This document shows, one piece after another, positions 54,435 through 62,856 of a DNA stretch of 64,000 bases; within the stretch, counting starts at the first letter, position 1, and each line of letters opens with the position of its first letter. Where the stretch lies: NCBI RefSeq assembly GCF_037577855.1, contig NZ_JBAKFX010000002.1:105694-169693 (forward strand), given 5' to 3'. The position numbers and the translations under genes were made by a program. The stretch comes from Dethiothermospora halolimnae. Its GTDB lineage: Bacteria > Bacillota > Clostridia > Tissierellales > VENL01. Under the pieces are notes generated by a model, which was not told the origin of the DNA, did not search any database, and worked only from the letters and a program-made list of their open reading frames with translations.

Positions 54435-54725
54435 CTATTCTATATTAAACACCTCATCTAATCTTGTTAATCTAAATATTTTTCTTACGTTTGGATCTTT
54501 AATAGAAGATAGGGTTAATCTCCCCCCATTTGATACACATTTTTTATGTACCGACATCAATACCCCCAAGCCTGTACTATCCATAAATTTACATTGAGAT
54601 AAAACTACTGTTATTTTGTTTATGCCATCTTCAAATAATTCGTTGGTCCTTTGTCTAAAGTCTTCTATTTCATCAATTACAAATTCCTCAGGCAAAACTA
54701 TTTTAACCTCTTTCCTTTTCTCCAT
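54435..54725 (-). CDS. STAS-domain anti-anti-sigma-like protein
   Basis: 96 residues from the ATG at 54725. A complete STAS fold: beta-strand VKIVLPEEFVIDEIEDF, then CKFMDSTGLGVLMSVHKKC with the phosphorylatable Ser in DSTGLG. Such single-domain proteins are usually phosphorylated by a serine kinase in partner switching; no kinase or sigma factor is next to it. It overlaps the end of the chemoreceptor gene region by a few bases with GAGGTGAT as ribosome binding site, so it is co-translated with it. Confidence 0.92.
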   Translation of the reverse strand: MEKRKEVKIVLPEEFVIDEIEDFRQRTNELFEDGINKITVVLSQCKFMDSTGLGVLMSVHKKCVSNGGRLTLSSIKDPNVRKIFRLTRLDEVFNIE

Positions 54726-56733
54726 GGTTATCACCTCTTATTTTAAAGTCCTGGGCTAAACTATCTAAGCTCATAGCTATACTACTATTTTCCTCTGCTG
54801 TTGCTGCTAGGTTTTCCGTTGCTGCTGCCTGCTCCTCTGATGCAGTTGCCACCTCTTTACTTGTATCTACAGTACTTTCCGCCATAGTTGATACATCATT
54901 AATTAAGTTAACTATTTCATCGGATGTAGCTACTTCTTCTTCTGTAATGTTAACTATTTCTTTAATACCTTCTACAGTTCCTTTAACAGCCTCTATAATA
55001 TCTATAAAGGCTTCATCAGTTTCATTTGCAACCACCACTCCATCATCAACAAGTTTTTTTACTGAGTTTATTGTTCTTACAGATTTATTAACCTGTGTTA
55101 TCATTTCCTTTAACAACTCAGAAATCCTATTGGCTCCATTATTGGTTTCCTCTGATAATTTTCGTATTTCATCTGCCACAACAGCAAAGCCTTTACCATG
55201 TTCCCCAGCTCTTGCCGCTTCTATAGAAGCATTTAAAGCTAATAAATTGGTTTGTTCTGAAATCGAATTAATAACATCTACAATAGAATTGGTTTCATTT
55301 GCAATGCTATCTAAATCTTTTAATGTCGTCACCGTATCATTGGTACTATAACTTATAGAGTTCATAGACTCTACTGTTTTTTTAACCTTCTCCCTTCCCA
55401 CTTCAGCAGTATTAAAAGTTTCAGTGGAATTCTCATTTGATCTTATAGCCTTATTTTTAGCTAATTGAACTAAACTGGATAATTGAACTAAAGCTTTAGA
55501 TATATCTATAGTATGGTTGTTCTGACTATCTGCGTTATTAAATACTTCCTCTATACTGGCACTTATTTCCTCTGATGATGCACTCATTTCTTCTGATGAT
55601 GCAGCTAACTCCTGGGAAGAAGCTGTTAATGTTTGGGAAAACTCTTTGACTTGTCCTATAACTTTAGACTGCATTTCCAACATCCCATTAAAGGAGTTCC
55701 CTAAACTCTCCATTTCATCTTTCGTATTAATTATAACATTAGCAGTCAAGTCTCCTTTTCCTGCCTTCTCCATTGAAGCTTGTAGATTTTTTATAGGTTT
55801 AATGAAATTTCTAGTTGTAGTTATATAGGCAATAATCATTGCCATAATCACTGATATTATTGCTATAATTATTGTAGTATTCCTTATATTTATAGCACTG
55901 GACATATAGTCATCATAATTGGCAGTAACTGCCACAATCCAGTTCTCCACTGGATGATAGCTTAAGTATTTTTTTATTCCTTCAAATGTATAAAATCCAT
56001 CTCCTGTTTCCCCGGATGCCATCTTTTTAAATATCTTATTTAATGAAGGACTATTTAAATCAGTAAGCTTTTCCTTCATCACCTTATTATTATCTGGGTG
56101 ATAGGTTATTAATCCCTCTTTATCTACCATGAAACCATATCCACCTTTTCCTATCTTTATATCTTTAACATGATTAGTAATAACATCATATTTCATAGTG
56201 GCAAATAATGTTCCAATAATTTTTCCCTTGTCTTTCATTGGTAGAGATACAGCCACAACCTCATTCTGGGTCTCTTTAGATATTAAAACATTGCTAATTC
56301 CTTCATTTCCATCTAATGCATTTTTAATATAGTCCCTATCGGAAAGATCTAAATCACTAGTCACACCACTATTTATTGTGATAACCTTTCCATTATCATT
56401 AGTGACAGCTATATTTTCAATAATATCACTATGATCTTTTTGGATTGTATTTAAGTAATTGTGAGCTTTTTCTCTATATAAATAGCCATCATTTAATATA
56501 GCCTCTTTCAGAGTTTCATTTGATGATGCTATCTCTATATAATTCATTAGTGAGTCTATAGTTAAATCAATATTTTTAGCTACTAACCCAGTCTCATTTT
56601 TAAGCTGTTCTTCAATGGTACTTTGTAATGAATTAGAACTTTGATTATAAGAAATTATTCCAAGTACAATAATAGGTATAGATATTAATAGAAAAAAACT
56701 AAGCATCAACTTGCCCTTTAATTTTATTTTCAT
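54703..56733 (-). CDS. Methyl-accepting chemotaxis protein with dCache sensor
   Basis: Transmembrane chemoreceptor, 676 residues. Membrane segments near 8-28 and 286-305 bracket a double-Cache periplasmic-type sensor (about 35-280, with DRDYIKNAL and VSLPMKDKGKIIGTL). A HAMP domain (about 305-360) and a long cytoplasmic signalling coiled coil follow, with hairpin tip EAARAGEHGKGFAVVADEIR. Coupled at its 3' end to a STAS gene, an unusual partner for a chemoreceptor. No CheA/CheW genes are in the window. Ligand unknown (dCache often binds amino acids or carboxylates). Confidence 0.94.
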   Translation of the reverse strand: MKIKLKGKLMLSFFLLISIPIIVLGIISYNQSSNSLQSTIEEQLKNETGLVAKNIDLTIDSLMNYIEIASSNETLKEAILNDGYLYREKAHNYLNTIQKDHSDIIENIAVTNDNGKVITINSGVTSDLDLSDRDYIKNALDGNEGISNVLISKETQNEVVAVSLPMKDKGKIIGTLFATMKYDVITNHVKDIKIGKGGYGFMVDKEGLITYHPDNNKVMKEKLTDLNSPSLNKIFKKMASGETGDGFYTFEGIKKYLSYHPVENWIVAVTANYDDYMSSAINIRNTTIIIAIISVIMAMIIAYITTTRNFIKPIKNLQASMEKAGKGDLTANVIINTKDEMESLGNSFNGMLEMQSKVIGQVKEFSQTLTASSQELAASSEEMSASSEEISASIEEVFNNADSQNNHTIDISKALVQLSSLVQLAKNKAIRSNENSTETFNTAEVGREKVKKTVESMNSISYSTNDTVTTLKDLDSIANETNSIVDVINSISEQTNLLALNASIEAARAGEHGKGFAVVADEIRKLSEETNNGANRISELLKEMITQVNKSVRTINSVKKLVDDGVVVANETDEAFIDIIEAVKGTVEGIKEIVNITEEEVATSDEIVNLINDVSTMAESTVDTSKEVATASEEQAAATENLAATAEENSSIAMSLDSLAQDFKIRGDNHGEKERG

Positions 56734-56910
56734 TACTACATTCCCGCCCTTCTTTCATCATTTTTTGTAGATATATATTTAAAATCACCTCCCTGTGTAA
56801 TAAACTTATATTTCTATACAACTTTATTCACTATAGTGTATAGATTTTTAAAATTCTCACATTTGTTAATTTTCTACAGTGTTCTACATTTTCCCTTTTT
56901 TTTCGATAAA

Positions 56911-56955
56911 AAATAGGTATATAGTCCTATTTTCCATCAGGCCATATACCTATTT
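56911..56955 (-). terminator. Intrinsic terminator after the 191-residue membrane gene
   Basis: 12-bp perfect arms AAATAGGTATAT / ATATACCTATTT enclosing a 21-base loop, T6 on the minus strand. Confidence 0.75.
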
Positions 56956-57002
56956 TATTGATATTTCTATTGTTTTCATTTTATAATTTGAACCTTTATT
57001 TT

Positions 57003-57578
57003 TTAAGAATATAATGTTATTACCTCGGTTATTATTAATACAACTCCTAAAATAGTCTCTATAAAACCTTTATTTTTAGCAGGTTCCTTCCTCTTTTCTA
57101 GTATTTTTTCATCCAATATTTTAAGTATTTGTTCCTCATCGGCTTTTTCGAATCTTCTAAATATAACATCAAAGGTATCATGGGATATTTTAGGTTCTAT
57201 TTCCACATTAGCCTTTGAGTTTTCTATTTTTATATATTTCTCATCAATTTTTTTATATTTAATATTATTATCTTCAAAAGTTTCTATCAGTGAATCCAAC
57301 AACATCTCATGGGACACATTATATATAGTAACTTGTTTTTTGCTAAAATATGAATATATAAGTACTGCTATTATGATTATAAAAATGATTATGGGAAAAA
57401 TATAAAATTCTATCGATAAAACATTTTCCAGTGGAATAGCAAAGGGTATAAGCCAACGTAAATATTTAAATCTTCTAGATTCTTTATAAAAACCTTCACT
57501 GTTTGTGCGTTTTATTCCGTCATACATTAATATAGCTCCTAAAAATCCAATTAAAATTATAAGTCCATTTTTTGTCAT
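57003..57578 (-). CDS. Unknown membrane protein, 191 residues
   Basis: No family recognised. Two or three hydrophobic segments in the first 80 residues (about 4-20 and 62-82, IFPIIIFIIIIAVLIYSYF), a cytoplasmic alpha/beta domain (about 85-165), and a C-terminal segment (about 172-190). The middle domain has HEMLLDSLIETFEDN and YKKIDEKYIKIENS. Its terminator separates it from the chemoreceptor. ATG start with GGGG upstream. Function unknown. Confidence 0.75.
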   Translation of the reverse strand: MTKNGLIILIGFLGAILMYDGIKRTNSEGFYKESRRFKYLRWLIPFAIPLENVLSIEFYIFPIIIFIIIIAVLIYSYFSKKQVTIYNVSHEMLLDSLIETFEDNNIKYKKIDEKYIKIENSKANVEIEPKISHDTFDVIFRRFEKADEEQILKILDEKILEKRKEPAKNKGFIETILGVVLIITEVITLYS

Positions 57579-57780
57579 TCATTTAATCCCCCTATTAGCA
57601 TTTTGTTACTGTAATTATAACATTTAAATTTAATAATATAAACTTATTAATCCATATATTAGTTAATATTTAATTATAAACTCTAGATTGATTATTTTAT
57701 AATTAATTGAATTTTTATATAGTATTTATTACTCTCTATTGGTAATAATAATATTACTTCTTAATTTAAGGAGGATTTTT

Positions 57781-58161
57781 ATGGCTCATATTGATAAAAA
57801 TATTGATACTAAAACTAATATAAAGGAAACAAATGAACGAAGGATAAATGAACTATTGCACCTTATGGAAAAGCATACCCGTACCGATAGACATCTAGAA
57901 CAGCATTCCGATATATCTGAACTTGAATCATTAAAACACACCCTAGACTTACAGAAGGATAGAGAAAAGAAAATTGAACATTTAAAAGAGTTAATTATAC
58001 AGGGTCATAATAATAGCGATGAAGCAAAGCACCTTAAAAGAAACTATCACTATACAGAAAATTACCTTCGTCACCATGAAGGTCATATGGACCCTGCAAC
58101 TATTAAATTTACAAAGGAAAAACAAAAACACCGTGAAGAACAAATGAAATATCTTCAATAG
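57781..58161 (+). CDS. His-rich coiled-coil protein of unknown function
   Basis: 126 residues from the ATG at 57781 (AAGGAGG upstream; 14 upstream in-frame codons rejected). About 14 His (11 percent), plus many Glu and Lys; predicted mostly helical coiled coil, with LEQHSDISELESLKHTLDL and NYLRHHEGHMDP. No signal or membrane segment, so probably cytoplasmic. The His content suggests metal binding or pH sensing but this is an inference. Own terminator follows. Confidence 0.78.
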   Translation: MAHIDKNIDTKTNIKETNERRINELLHLMEKHTRTDRHLEQHSDISELESLKHTLDLQKDREKKIEHLKELIIQGHNNSDEAKHLKRNYHYTENYLRHHEGHMDPATIKFTKEKQKHREEQMKYLQ

Positions 58162-58187
58162 TAAAGACGACCTTAAGGTCGTCTTTA
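58162..58187. terminator. Bidirectional terminator after the His-rich gene
   Basis: Perfect 26-base palindrome TAAAGACGACCTT with its complement; also terminates the converging PrcB-domain gene, overlapping its end. Confidence 0.8.
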
Positions 58188-58673
58188 ACTTTTAGTTTCT
58201 ATTTTTTCAAAGCTTTCTCCTTTGCTATTTGTTACTTTTATGTTCTCAAATTCATCTTTAATCTTTAATACTACTGAAGGATAAGTTAAAATTTGAGTGA
58301 CCATATCCTCTTGGCCAGGGGAAATCTCTTTTACTTCTATATTTATAGTATCATTCTTTTTATCTATTTTTTCAACTTCTATGTTATATCCTCCTGTAGG
58401 CTTCTCCCCCACACCTATATAAACTATGGTGCCATCATCATCTTCCTCTAATACTTTATACCCCTTTGAGTTTTTTATATTATTTATGGTCTCAATTAAA
58501 TTGTCAGGTATATCTCCTACAAACTCATATTTCACTTCTTGTTCCTCTCCTTGTTCGATATTTTCTTGTTGATTACCACTATTATTTGGTTCATCTGTAC
58601 CATCTGTGTCACAACCCACAATTGACATCGATAAACCCAATACTAAAACTCCTGTTATTATTTGTTTCTTCAT
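58185..58673 (-). CDS. Lipoprotein with PrcB C-terminal-like domain
   Basis: 162 residues. Signal peptide with lipobox I-V-G-C (Cys21), acidic Gln/Glu-rich linker (about 22-50), then a domain with KPTGGYNIEVEKI and QILTYPSVVLKI, characteristic of the PrcB C-terminal (protease-complex inhibitor-like) family. The exact role in Firmicutes is unclear. AGGAGG upstream. Confidence 0.85.
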   Translation of the reverse strand: MKKQIITGVLVLGLSMSIVGCDTDGTDEPNNSGNQQENIEQGEEQEVKYEFVGDIPDNLIETINNIKNSKGYKVLEEDDDGTIVYIGVGEKPTGGYNIEVEKIDKKNDTINIEVKEISPGQEDMVTQILTYPSVVLKIKDEFENIKVTNSKGESFEKIETKS

Positions 58674-58781
58674 ATGAAAAATACCTCCTTGTTATATACA
58701 TACCACAATTTTTCTTTTTAAACATCTTATTTATAAAGTCCTATATTATTTAGACGATAACAAGGTAAATATGTTTCATAT

Positions 58782-59258
58782 TTATAGATTTTCTAACTCT
58801 ATATCTAATTCCAACAGCACTTTCCTTAGCCTATCCTTTTCATGTTCTTTAATATCAAAGGAAACATTATATAAATAATGTTGTAATACATCTGCATCCT
58901 TTAGTAGCTCATCATATTCTTTATGTATATTACCCTTATCACTATGATTAAAAATAGCTCCACATATAATATCAATTTCTTCCTTTGTAAATATCTCCAA
59001 TTGTTTTAATATATTCTTAGCTTCTACTGAACTTAACATGGCATGGTCATCAGTACTTTCTACTTTATAATTCCAAATATCATGTAGCATTGCAGCAGTT
59101 GATGCTAGTTTAGGGTCTAACCCCCTCTTAATAGCTATTAAGTTACTTGTCATTGAAACTCCATAAAGATGAACGAATCCACATCGTCTTACCTTTTTAT
59201 TTTTCTGTTTTCTTAATGTTTCATCTACCACTTGACGTACTATTTCTAAAGAATCCAT
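58782..59258 (-). CDS. HD-domain phosphohydrolase
   Basis: 158 residues from the ATG at 59258 (MDSLEIVRQ); CAAGGGGGAAATAAA sets this start. HD motif: FVHLYGV for the first His and AAMLHDIWNY with the His-Asp pair; downstream NHSDKGNIH is the last ligand. Relatives act on nucleotides or unknown phosphates; this looks like a metal-dependent HD hydrolase rather than a c-di-GMP HD-GYP, since no GYP motif. Adjacent to the aldehyde dehydrogenase gene, function together not evident. Confidence 0.85.
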   Translation of the reverse strand: MDSLEIVRQVVDETLRKQKNKKVRRCGFVHLYGVSMTSNLIAIKRGLDPKLASTAAMLHDIWNYKVESTDDHAMLSSVEAKNILKQLEIFTKEEIDIICGAIFNHSDKGNIHKEYDELLKDADVLQHYLYNVSFDIKEHEKDRLRKVLLELDIELENL

Positions 59259-59328
59259 TTTATTTCCCCCTTGTATTGTTAATTGTTTATTTTGAATAAT
59301 CAAAAAATTGATTTTAAAAAATAATAGT

Positions 59329-60696
59329 TTATTTCATAAGCTTTTTTAATATATTTAACTTATTTTTATATGGCGGATATCTCAGTTTAATATCAAATAA
59401 ATTTGACTTTTTTAATATGCTCTTTTTATGACTAAAGGTATCAAAGCTAGCCTTACCATGATATGACCCCATACCGCTACTCCCTACTCCTCCAAAGGGC
59501 ATATAAGGAGAAGCTAAATGTACTATAGTGTCATTTATACACCCTCCACCAAAGGGTATATTTCCTTTTATTTTATCAATATTTAACTTATTATTTGAAA
59601 ATAAATACAAAGCTAAAGGTTTATAATAACTATTTACCATTTCTATAACTTCTTCAATATTTCTGTATTCAATAATAGGTAATATGGGACCAAATATTTC
59701 ATCTGCCATAACTGAATCTTCCCACGAAACATTATCTATAATAGTCGGTTCTATATATAAGCTCTCTTTATCAGTTTCTCCACCTACCAATATGTTTCCA
59801 CTGTTTAATAAATTAGACAATCTATCTAAATGTTTTTTGTTTATAATCCTAGGATAATCGGGACTCTCTTTAGGATTGTCCCCATAAAACTCATTTATAA
59901 TTTCTTTCATGTCTTTAATTAATTTATCTTTAGTGTCTTCATGTACTAATAAGTAGTCTGGAGCTACACAGGTCTGCCCTGCATTTAAGAACTTACCCCA
60001 CACTATTCTTCTAGCTGCTAACTTGGTATCAATGTCTTTATCCACTATACAAGGACTCTTGCCACCTAACTCTAAAGTAACTGGAGTTAAGTTTTTAGCA
60101 GCTGCCTCCATAACTATTTTCCCCACGGGGATACTTCCTGTAAAGAATATATAGTCAAAATTCTCATTAAGAAGCTTTTCATTGACTTCTCTCCCCCCTT
60201 TTATTACAGCTACAAACCCTTCATCAAAATTTTCCTTTATAATATTATAAATAATCTCCGATGTATAATTTGAGTATTCTGAAGGTTTTAATATGGAACA
60301 GTTCCCCGCCGCTATGGCCCCTATAAGTGGTGCTATAGTTAGCTGAAATGGATAATTCCAAGGAGCCATTATTAAAACTACTCCATAGGGTTCAGGATGT
60401 ATATAACTTCTAGATAAAAAGTGGGTTATGGGAGTCTTTACCCGTTTACTTTTAGCCCAAGACTTAACTTTTTTTATAGTATAGTCTATCTCCTCTAGTA
60501 AAATTCCAACTTCCGTTTCATATCCTTCAAAATAGGACTTTTTCAAATCCTTATTTAATGCATTTAATATTTTATCCTCATTATCTTTTATAGTTTTCTT
60601 TAACAATCTAAGTTGCTCTATTCTAAAGTCTACGTCCCTAGTTCTTCCGTTATTAAAATAGTCTCTTTGTTTTTTAATAATATCTTTAATAACCAA
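59329..60696 (-). CDS. Aldehyde dehydrogenase (class 3-like)
   Basis: NAD(P)-dependent dehydrogenase of 455 residues. Catalytic Cys in NAGQTCVAPDYLLV, catalytic Glu in VTLELGGKSP, Rossmann motif FFTGSIPVGKI and APWNYPFQLT are all present and in order, so active. The compact length and C-terminus KFDTFSHKKS-like block point to the class 3/fatty aldehyde subgroup without membrane anchor. TTG start with AAAAGGGG upstream. Substrate unknown, maybe long-chain or aromatic aldehydes. Confidence 0.93.
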   Translation of the reverse strand: MVIKDIIKKQRDYFNNGRTRDVDFRIEQLRLLKKTIKDNEDKILNALNKDLKKSYFEGYETEVGILLEEIDYTIKKVKSWAKSKRVKTPITHFLSRSYIHPEPYGVVLIMAPWNYPFQLTIAPLIGAIAAGNCSILKPSEYSNYTSEIIYNIIKENFDEGFVAVIKGGREVNEKLLNENFDYIFFTGSIPVGKIVMEAAAKNLTPVTLELGGKSPCIVDKDIDTKLAARRIVWGKFLNAGQTCVAPDYLLVHEDTKDKLIKDMKEIINEFYGDNPKESPDYPRIINKKHLDRLSNLLNSGNILVGGETDKESLYIEPTIIDNVSWEDSVMADEIFGPILPIIEYRNIEEVIEMVNSYYKPLALYLFSNNKLNIDKIKGNIPFGGGCINDTIVHLASPYMPFGGVGSSGMGSYHGKASFDTFSHKKSILKKSNLFDIKLRYPPYKNKLNILKKLMK

Positions 60697-60856
60697 TATA
60701 TACCGCCCCTTTTCTATTATTGCGACTTATATAATTAATAAATACCCAATTCTAACTATATTATATTACTTTTTTCAATATTAAGAAAGCTCTAGCTATG
60801 CTTTGAGTTATAAGATTCTACTATGTGAAACTGATTTTCTAATATCAAATATAAAT

Positions 60857-60910
60857 AAAAAGATAGGGATTAAATCTATATCTAGATATAGATTTAATCC
60901 CTATCTTTTT
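60857..60910 (-). terminator. 54-base perfect palindrome terminator
   Basis: Perfect inverted repeat with 27-bp arms and no loop, starting AAAAAGATAGGGATTAAATC; on the minus strand ends in TTTTT. It lies between the TGA-containing small ORF and the aldehyde dehydrogenase. Confidence 0.8.
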
Positions 60911-60918
60911 ATTACCCA

Positions 60919-61002
60919 CTAATTCTCTTCACCACAAACTGGGCAAACATTATCTCCTCAGCAGGGCTTATATTTTACTCCACAATTTTTACAAGTTTCC
61001 AT
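60919..61002 (-). CDS. Possible zinc-ribbon peptide with in-frame TGA (selenocysteine candidate or pseudogene)
   Basis: AAGGAGAG lies six bases before an ATG. Reading through one TGA (60958-60960) gives 27 codons: METCKNCGVKYKPC-X-GDNVCPVCGEEN, where X is the TGA, followed by a TAG and a terminator. The C4-C7 and C20-C23 pairs form a rubredoxin-like/zinc-ribbon core. The TGA directly follows a Cys, a setting known for Sec (C-U), but a TGC/TGT-to-TGA mutation or an error is equally possible. Downstream RNA can fold weakly (see findings). If TGA is a stop the product would be only 14 residues. Confidence 0.45.
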
Positions 61003-61104
61003 ATATAACTCTCCTTATTTTTATCAATATTCATAAAAGAGATTATATCAAGAGATCATATATTTTTCTGTGATTTAAATCAATTAATAACATATATTTT
61101 TTAA

Positions 61105-61200
61105 TTAATCCTTCAAATACTTATGCAGTGTGTTGATACTGCTATTCATATACTCAATATGCTTTGTCAATTCTTTTGCAATAGATAGAAACGGGCTCAA
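61105..61200 (-). CDS. Possible 31-residue ORF overlapping the MutS-like stop
   Basis: TTG start overlaps the MutS-like gene stop as TTGA, a coupling arrangement. Encodes a helical peptide starting LSPFLSIAKELTKHIEYMN. No family; may be chance or the remnant of a frame-shifted C-terminus. No independent ribosome binding site seen. Confidence 0.25.
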   Translation of the reverse strand: MSPFLSIAKELTKHIEYMNSSINTLHKYLKD

Positions 61201-62840
61201 GCACGTTTTTGTGCTTCTGTAATTATTTCCTCTGGGAAACCTATATGCTTTAAAAGTTTTATGGCATTTTTTGAATTTGATGCCCCCTGATATATCTTAT
61301 AATCAAAGGTTATATCTTCTTCCTTCATTTGCTCCGTAAAGTGATAATTATCATATATATTATTTAATATTTGTGTTAACTCAATATCATGGGAAGCCAC
61401 AATGACAATACAGTTCTTTTTGTGTAGAAACCTTAATATAGCAGCTGATGCTGCAATTCTTTCCTCTGTATTGGTTCCCCGTAATATCTCATCAATTGCA
61501 CATATAACTAGTCTATCTTTACTTAGATTTTCAATAATCCTTTTCAAATACTTAATTTCTTTGATATAATAACTTTCCCCTGACATTAGATCATCCCTAA
61601 CAGCCATCGAAGTAATAACTTGCCCATGGGGTAATGTCAATTCCTCAGCCATACAGGTGTTAATGTTTTGGGCTAGAATAACATTTATTGCAACTGCCTT
61701 TATATAGGTAGATTTTCCCGATGCATTTGAGCCAGTAATAATACAGCTATTATTTAAGGCTATCGTATTACAGACAGGTTCATCAATCAATGGGTGATAT
61801 ATTTTCTTCATATATAGACCCTTATTTTCAGTAAATTTAGGGGTACAATATAAAGGCAAGCTTTTTCTAAAAGAAGCTATGGTTATGGCCATATCAACTT
61901 CACCTATCATTTTATATAAATCCATAAATTCATCTTGTCTAAATCTCAACGTCTTTAAAATCCTATGATAACTTGTAAAATCCCATAAAGTAGCTCCAAT
62001 TAGATAATCATATAGCAAGCCTAGAATATCACCAGTATAGGAAGCTTCCTTTTTCATTTGTATTAACCCAATCTTCTTTGATAATTTTTTAAATGTTTTA
62101 GCTTTTCTTCCTAAACTAACAAATTCATCCCCATATGATAATTTCTTTGTATTAGCAATTTTAGTACTAATAGTTATAACACCTATTATACCTTTAAGCA
62201 TATCCATGTTAACTTCATACTTAAATTTACCTATGGCATATATGGCCATATTTATAGCAAATATGGCTACGGTAATAAAAAGAAAATTTAGATTTTGAAA
62301 AATAATTGCTGGCAAAACTGATAAAACTAATAGTATCTGCATTATTCGGTATATAGTTATACCTGAAATTTTATGTGAGTCTAAGTTGTTCATAAACTTA
62401 GGCAAATAATAAGCCCTACTATCCTTTCCAAGACCAGCCAGTAAAAACTGTATTTTTTCTCTTTCTCCATCATTATTTGTAAAAAATGAAACCTTTCTCT
62501 CTAATGAGTCTCTATTTTTACTGTTTTTAGGAAGACAATGAAGAATAGAATACAGTATCTGCTCTCCAACAAAGGAATTACAGTTATTTATTCTAGAGAA
62601 TACTTTATCCATCTCCAAGTCATTCCATGTTATATTATCTATCTTTTCATCCTTCGATATTGTGTTTTTATATTCTTTCCAGTGGTAACCAATGTTTTTC
62701 CATTTATACTTTCTTTTTATAGGTTTCTTCCCAAATTGTTCTCGTATTTTGGTATGTAGCTTTTTAATATTCATTCTTCGTTCAAATAGAATTAATAAAT
62801 ATACTAAAATGATTATTACGACTGTAGTTATTATTTTCAA
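61197..62840 (-). CDS. Membrane-anchored MutS-like ATPase
   Basis: 547 residues. An N-terminal membrane segment (about 4-19), a second hydrophobic pair (about 160-206), then a MutS domain V ATPase: Walker A GSNASGKS at 370-377, Walker B ICAIDE at 446-451, and ASHD near 482-485. Mismatch-recognition and connector domains are missing, so it is not MutS proper; this resembles the anchored MutS-related family of unknown function. TTG start with AGGAGG seven bases upstream. A downstream TTGA-coupled ORF may follow. Confidence 0.85.
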   Translation of the reverse strand: MKIITTVVIIILVYLLILFERRMNIKKLHTKIREQFGKKPIKRKYKWKNIGYHWKEYKNTISKDEKIDNITWNDLEMDKVFSRINNCNSFVGEQILYSILHCLPKNSKNRDSLERKVSFFTNNDGEREKIQFLLAGLGKDSRAYYLPKFMNNLDSHKISGITIYRIMQILLVLSVLPAIIFQNLNFLFITVAIFAINMAIYAIGKFKYEVNMDMLKGIIGVITISTKIANTKKLSYGDEFVSLGRKAKTFKKLSKKIGLIQMKKEASYTGDILGLLYDYLIGATLWDFTSYHRILKTLRFRQDEFMDLYKMIGEVDMAITIASFRKSLPLYCTPKFTENKGLYMKKIYHPLIDEPVCNTIALNNSCIITGSNASGKSTYIKAVAINVILAQNINTCMAEELTLPHGQVITSMAVRDDLMSGESYYIKEIKYLKRIIENLSKDRLVICAIDEILRGTNTEERIAASAAILRFLHKKNCIVIVASHDIELTQILNNIYDNYHFTEQMKEEDITFDYKIYQGASNSKNAIKLLKHIGFPEEIITEAQKRA

Positions 62841-62856
62841 GTATGTTCCTCCTTAG

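Noticed and set aside
56734..56925. c-di-GMP riboswitch before the chemoreceptor gene.
   Set aside because: Conserved riboswitch core sequences could not be found; only AT-rich leader.
61197..62840. DNA mismatch repair protein MutS or MutS2.
   Set aside because: No mismatch-binding or Smr domain; membrane segments present.
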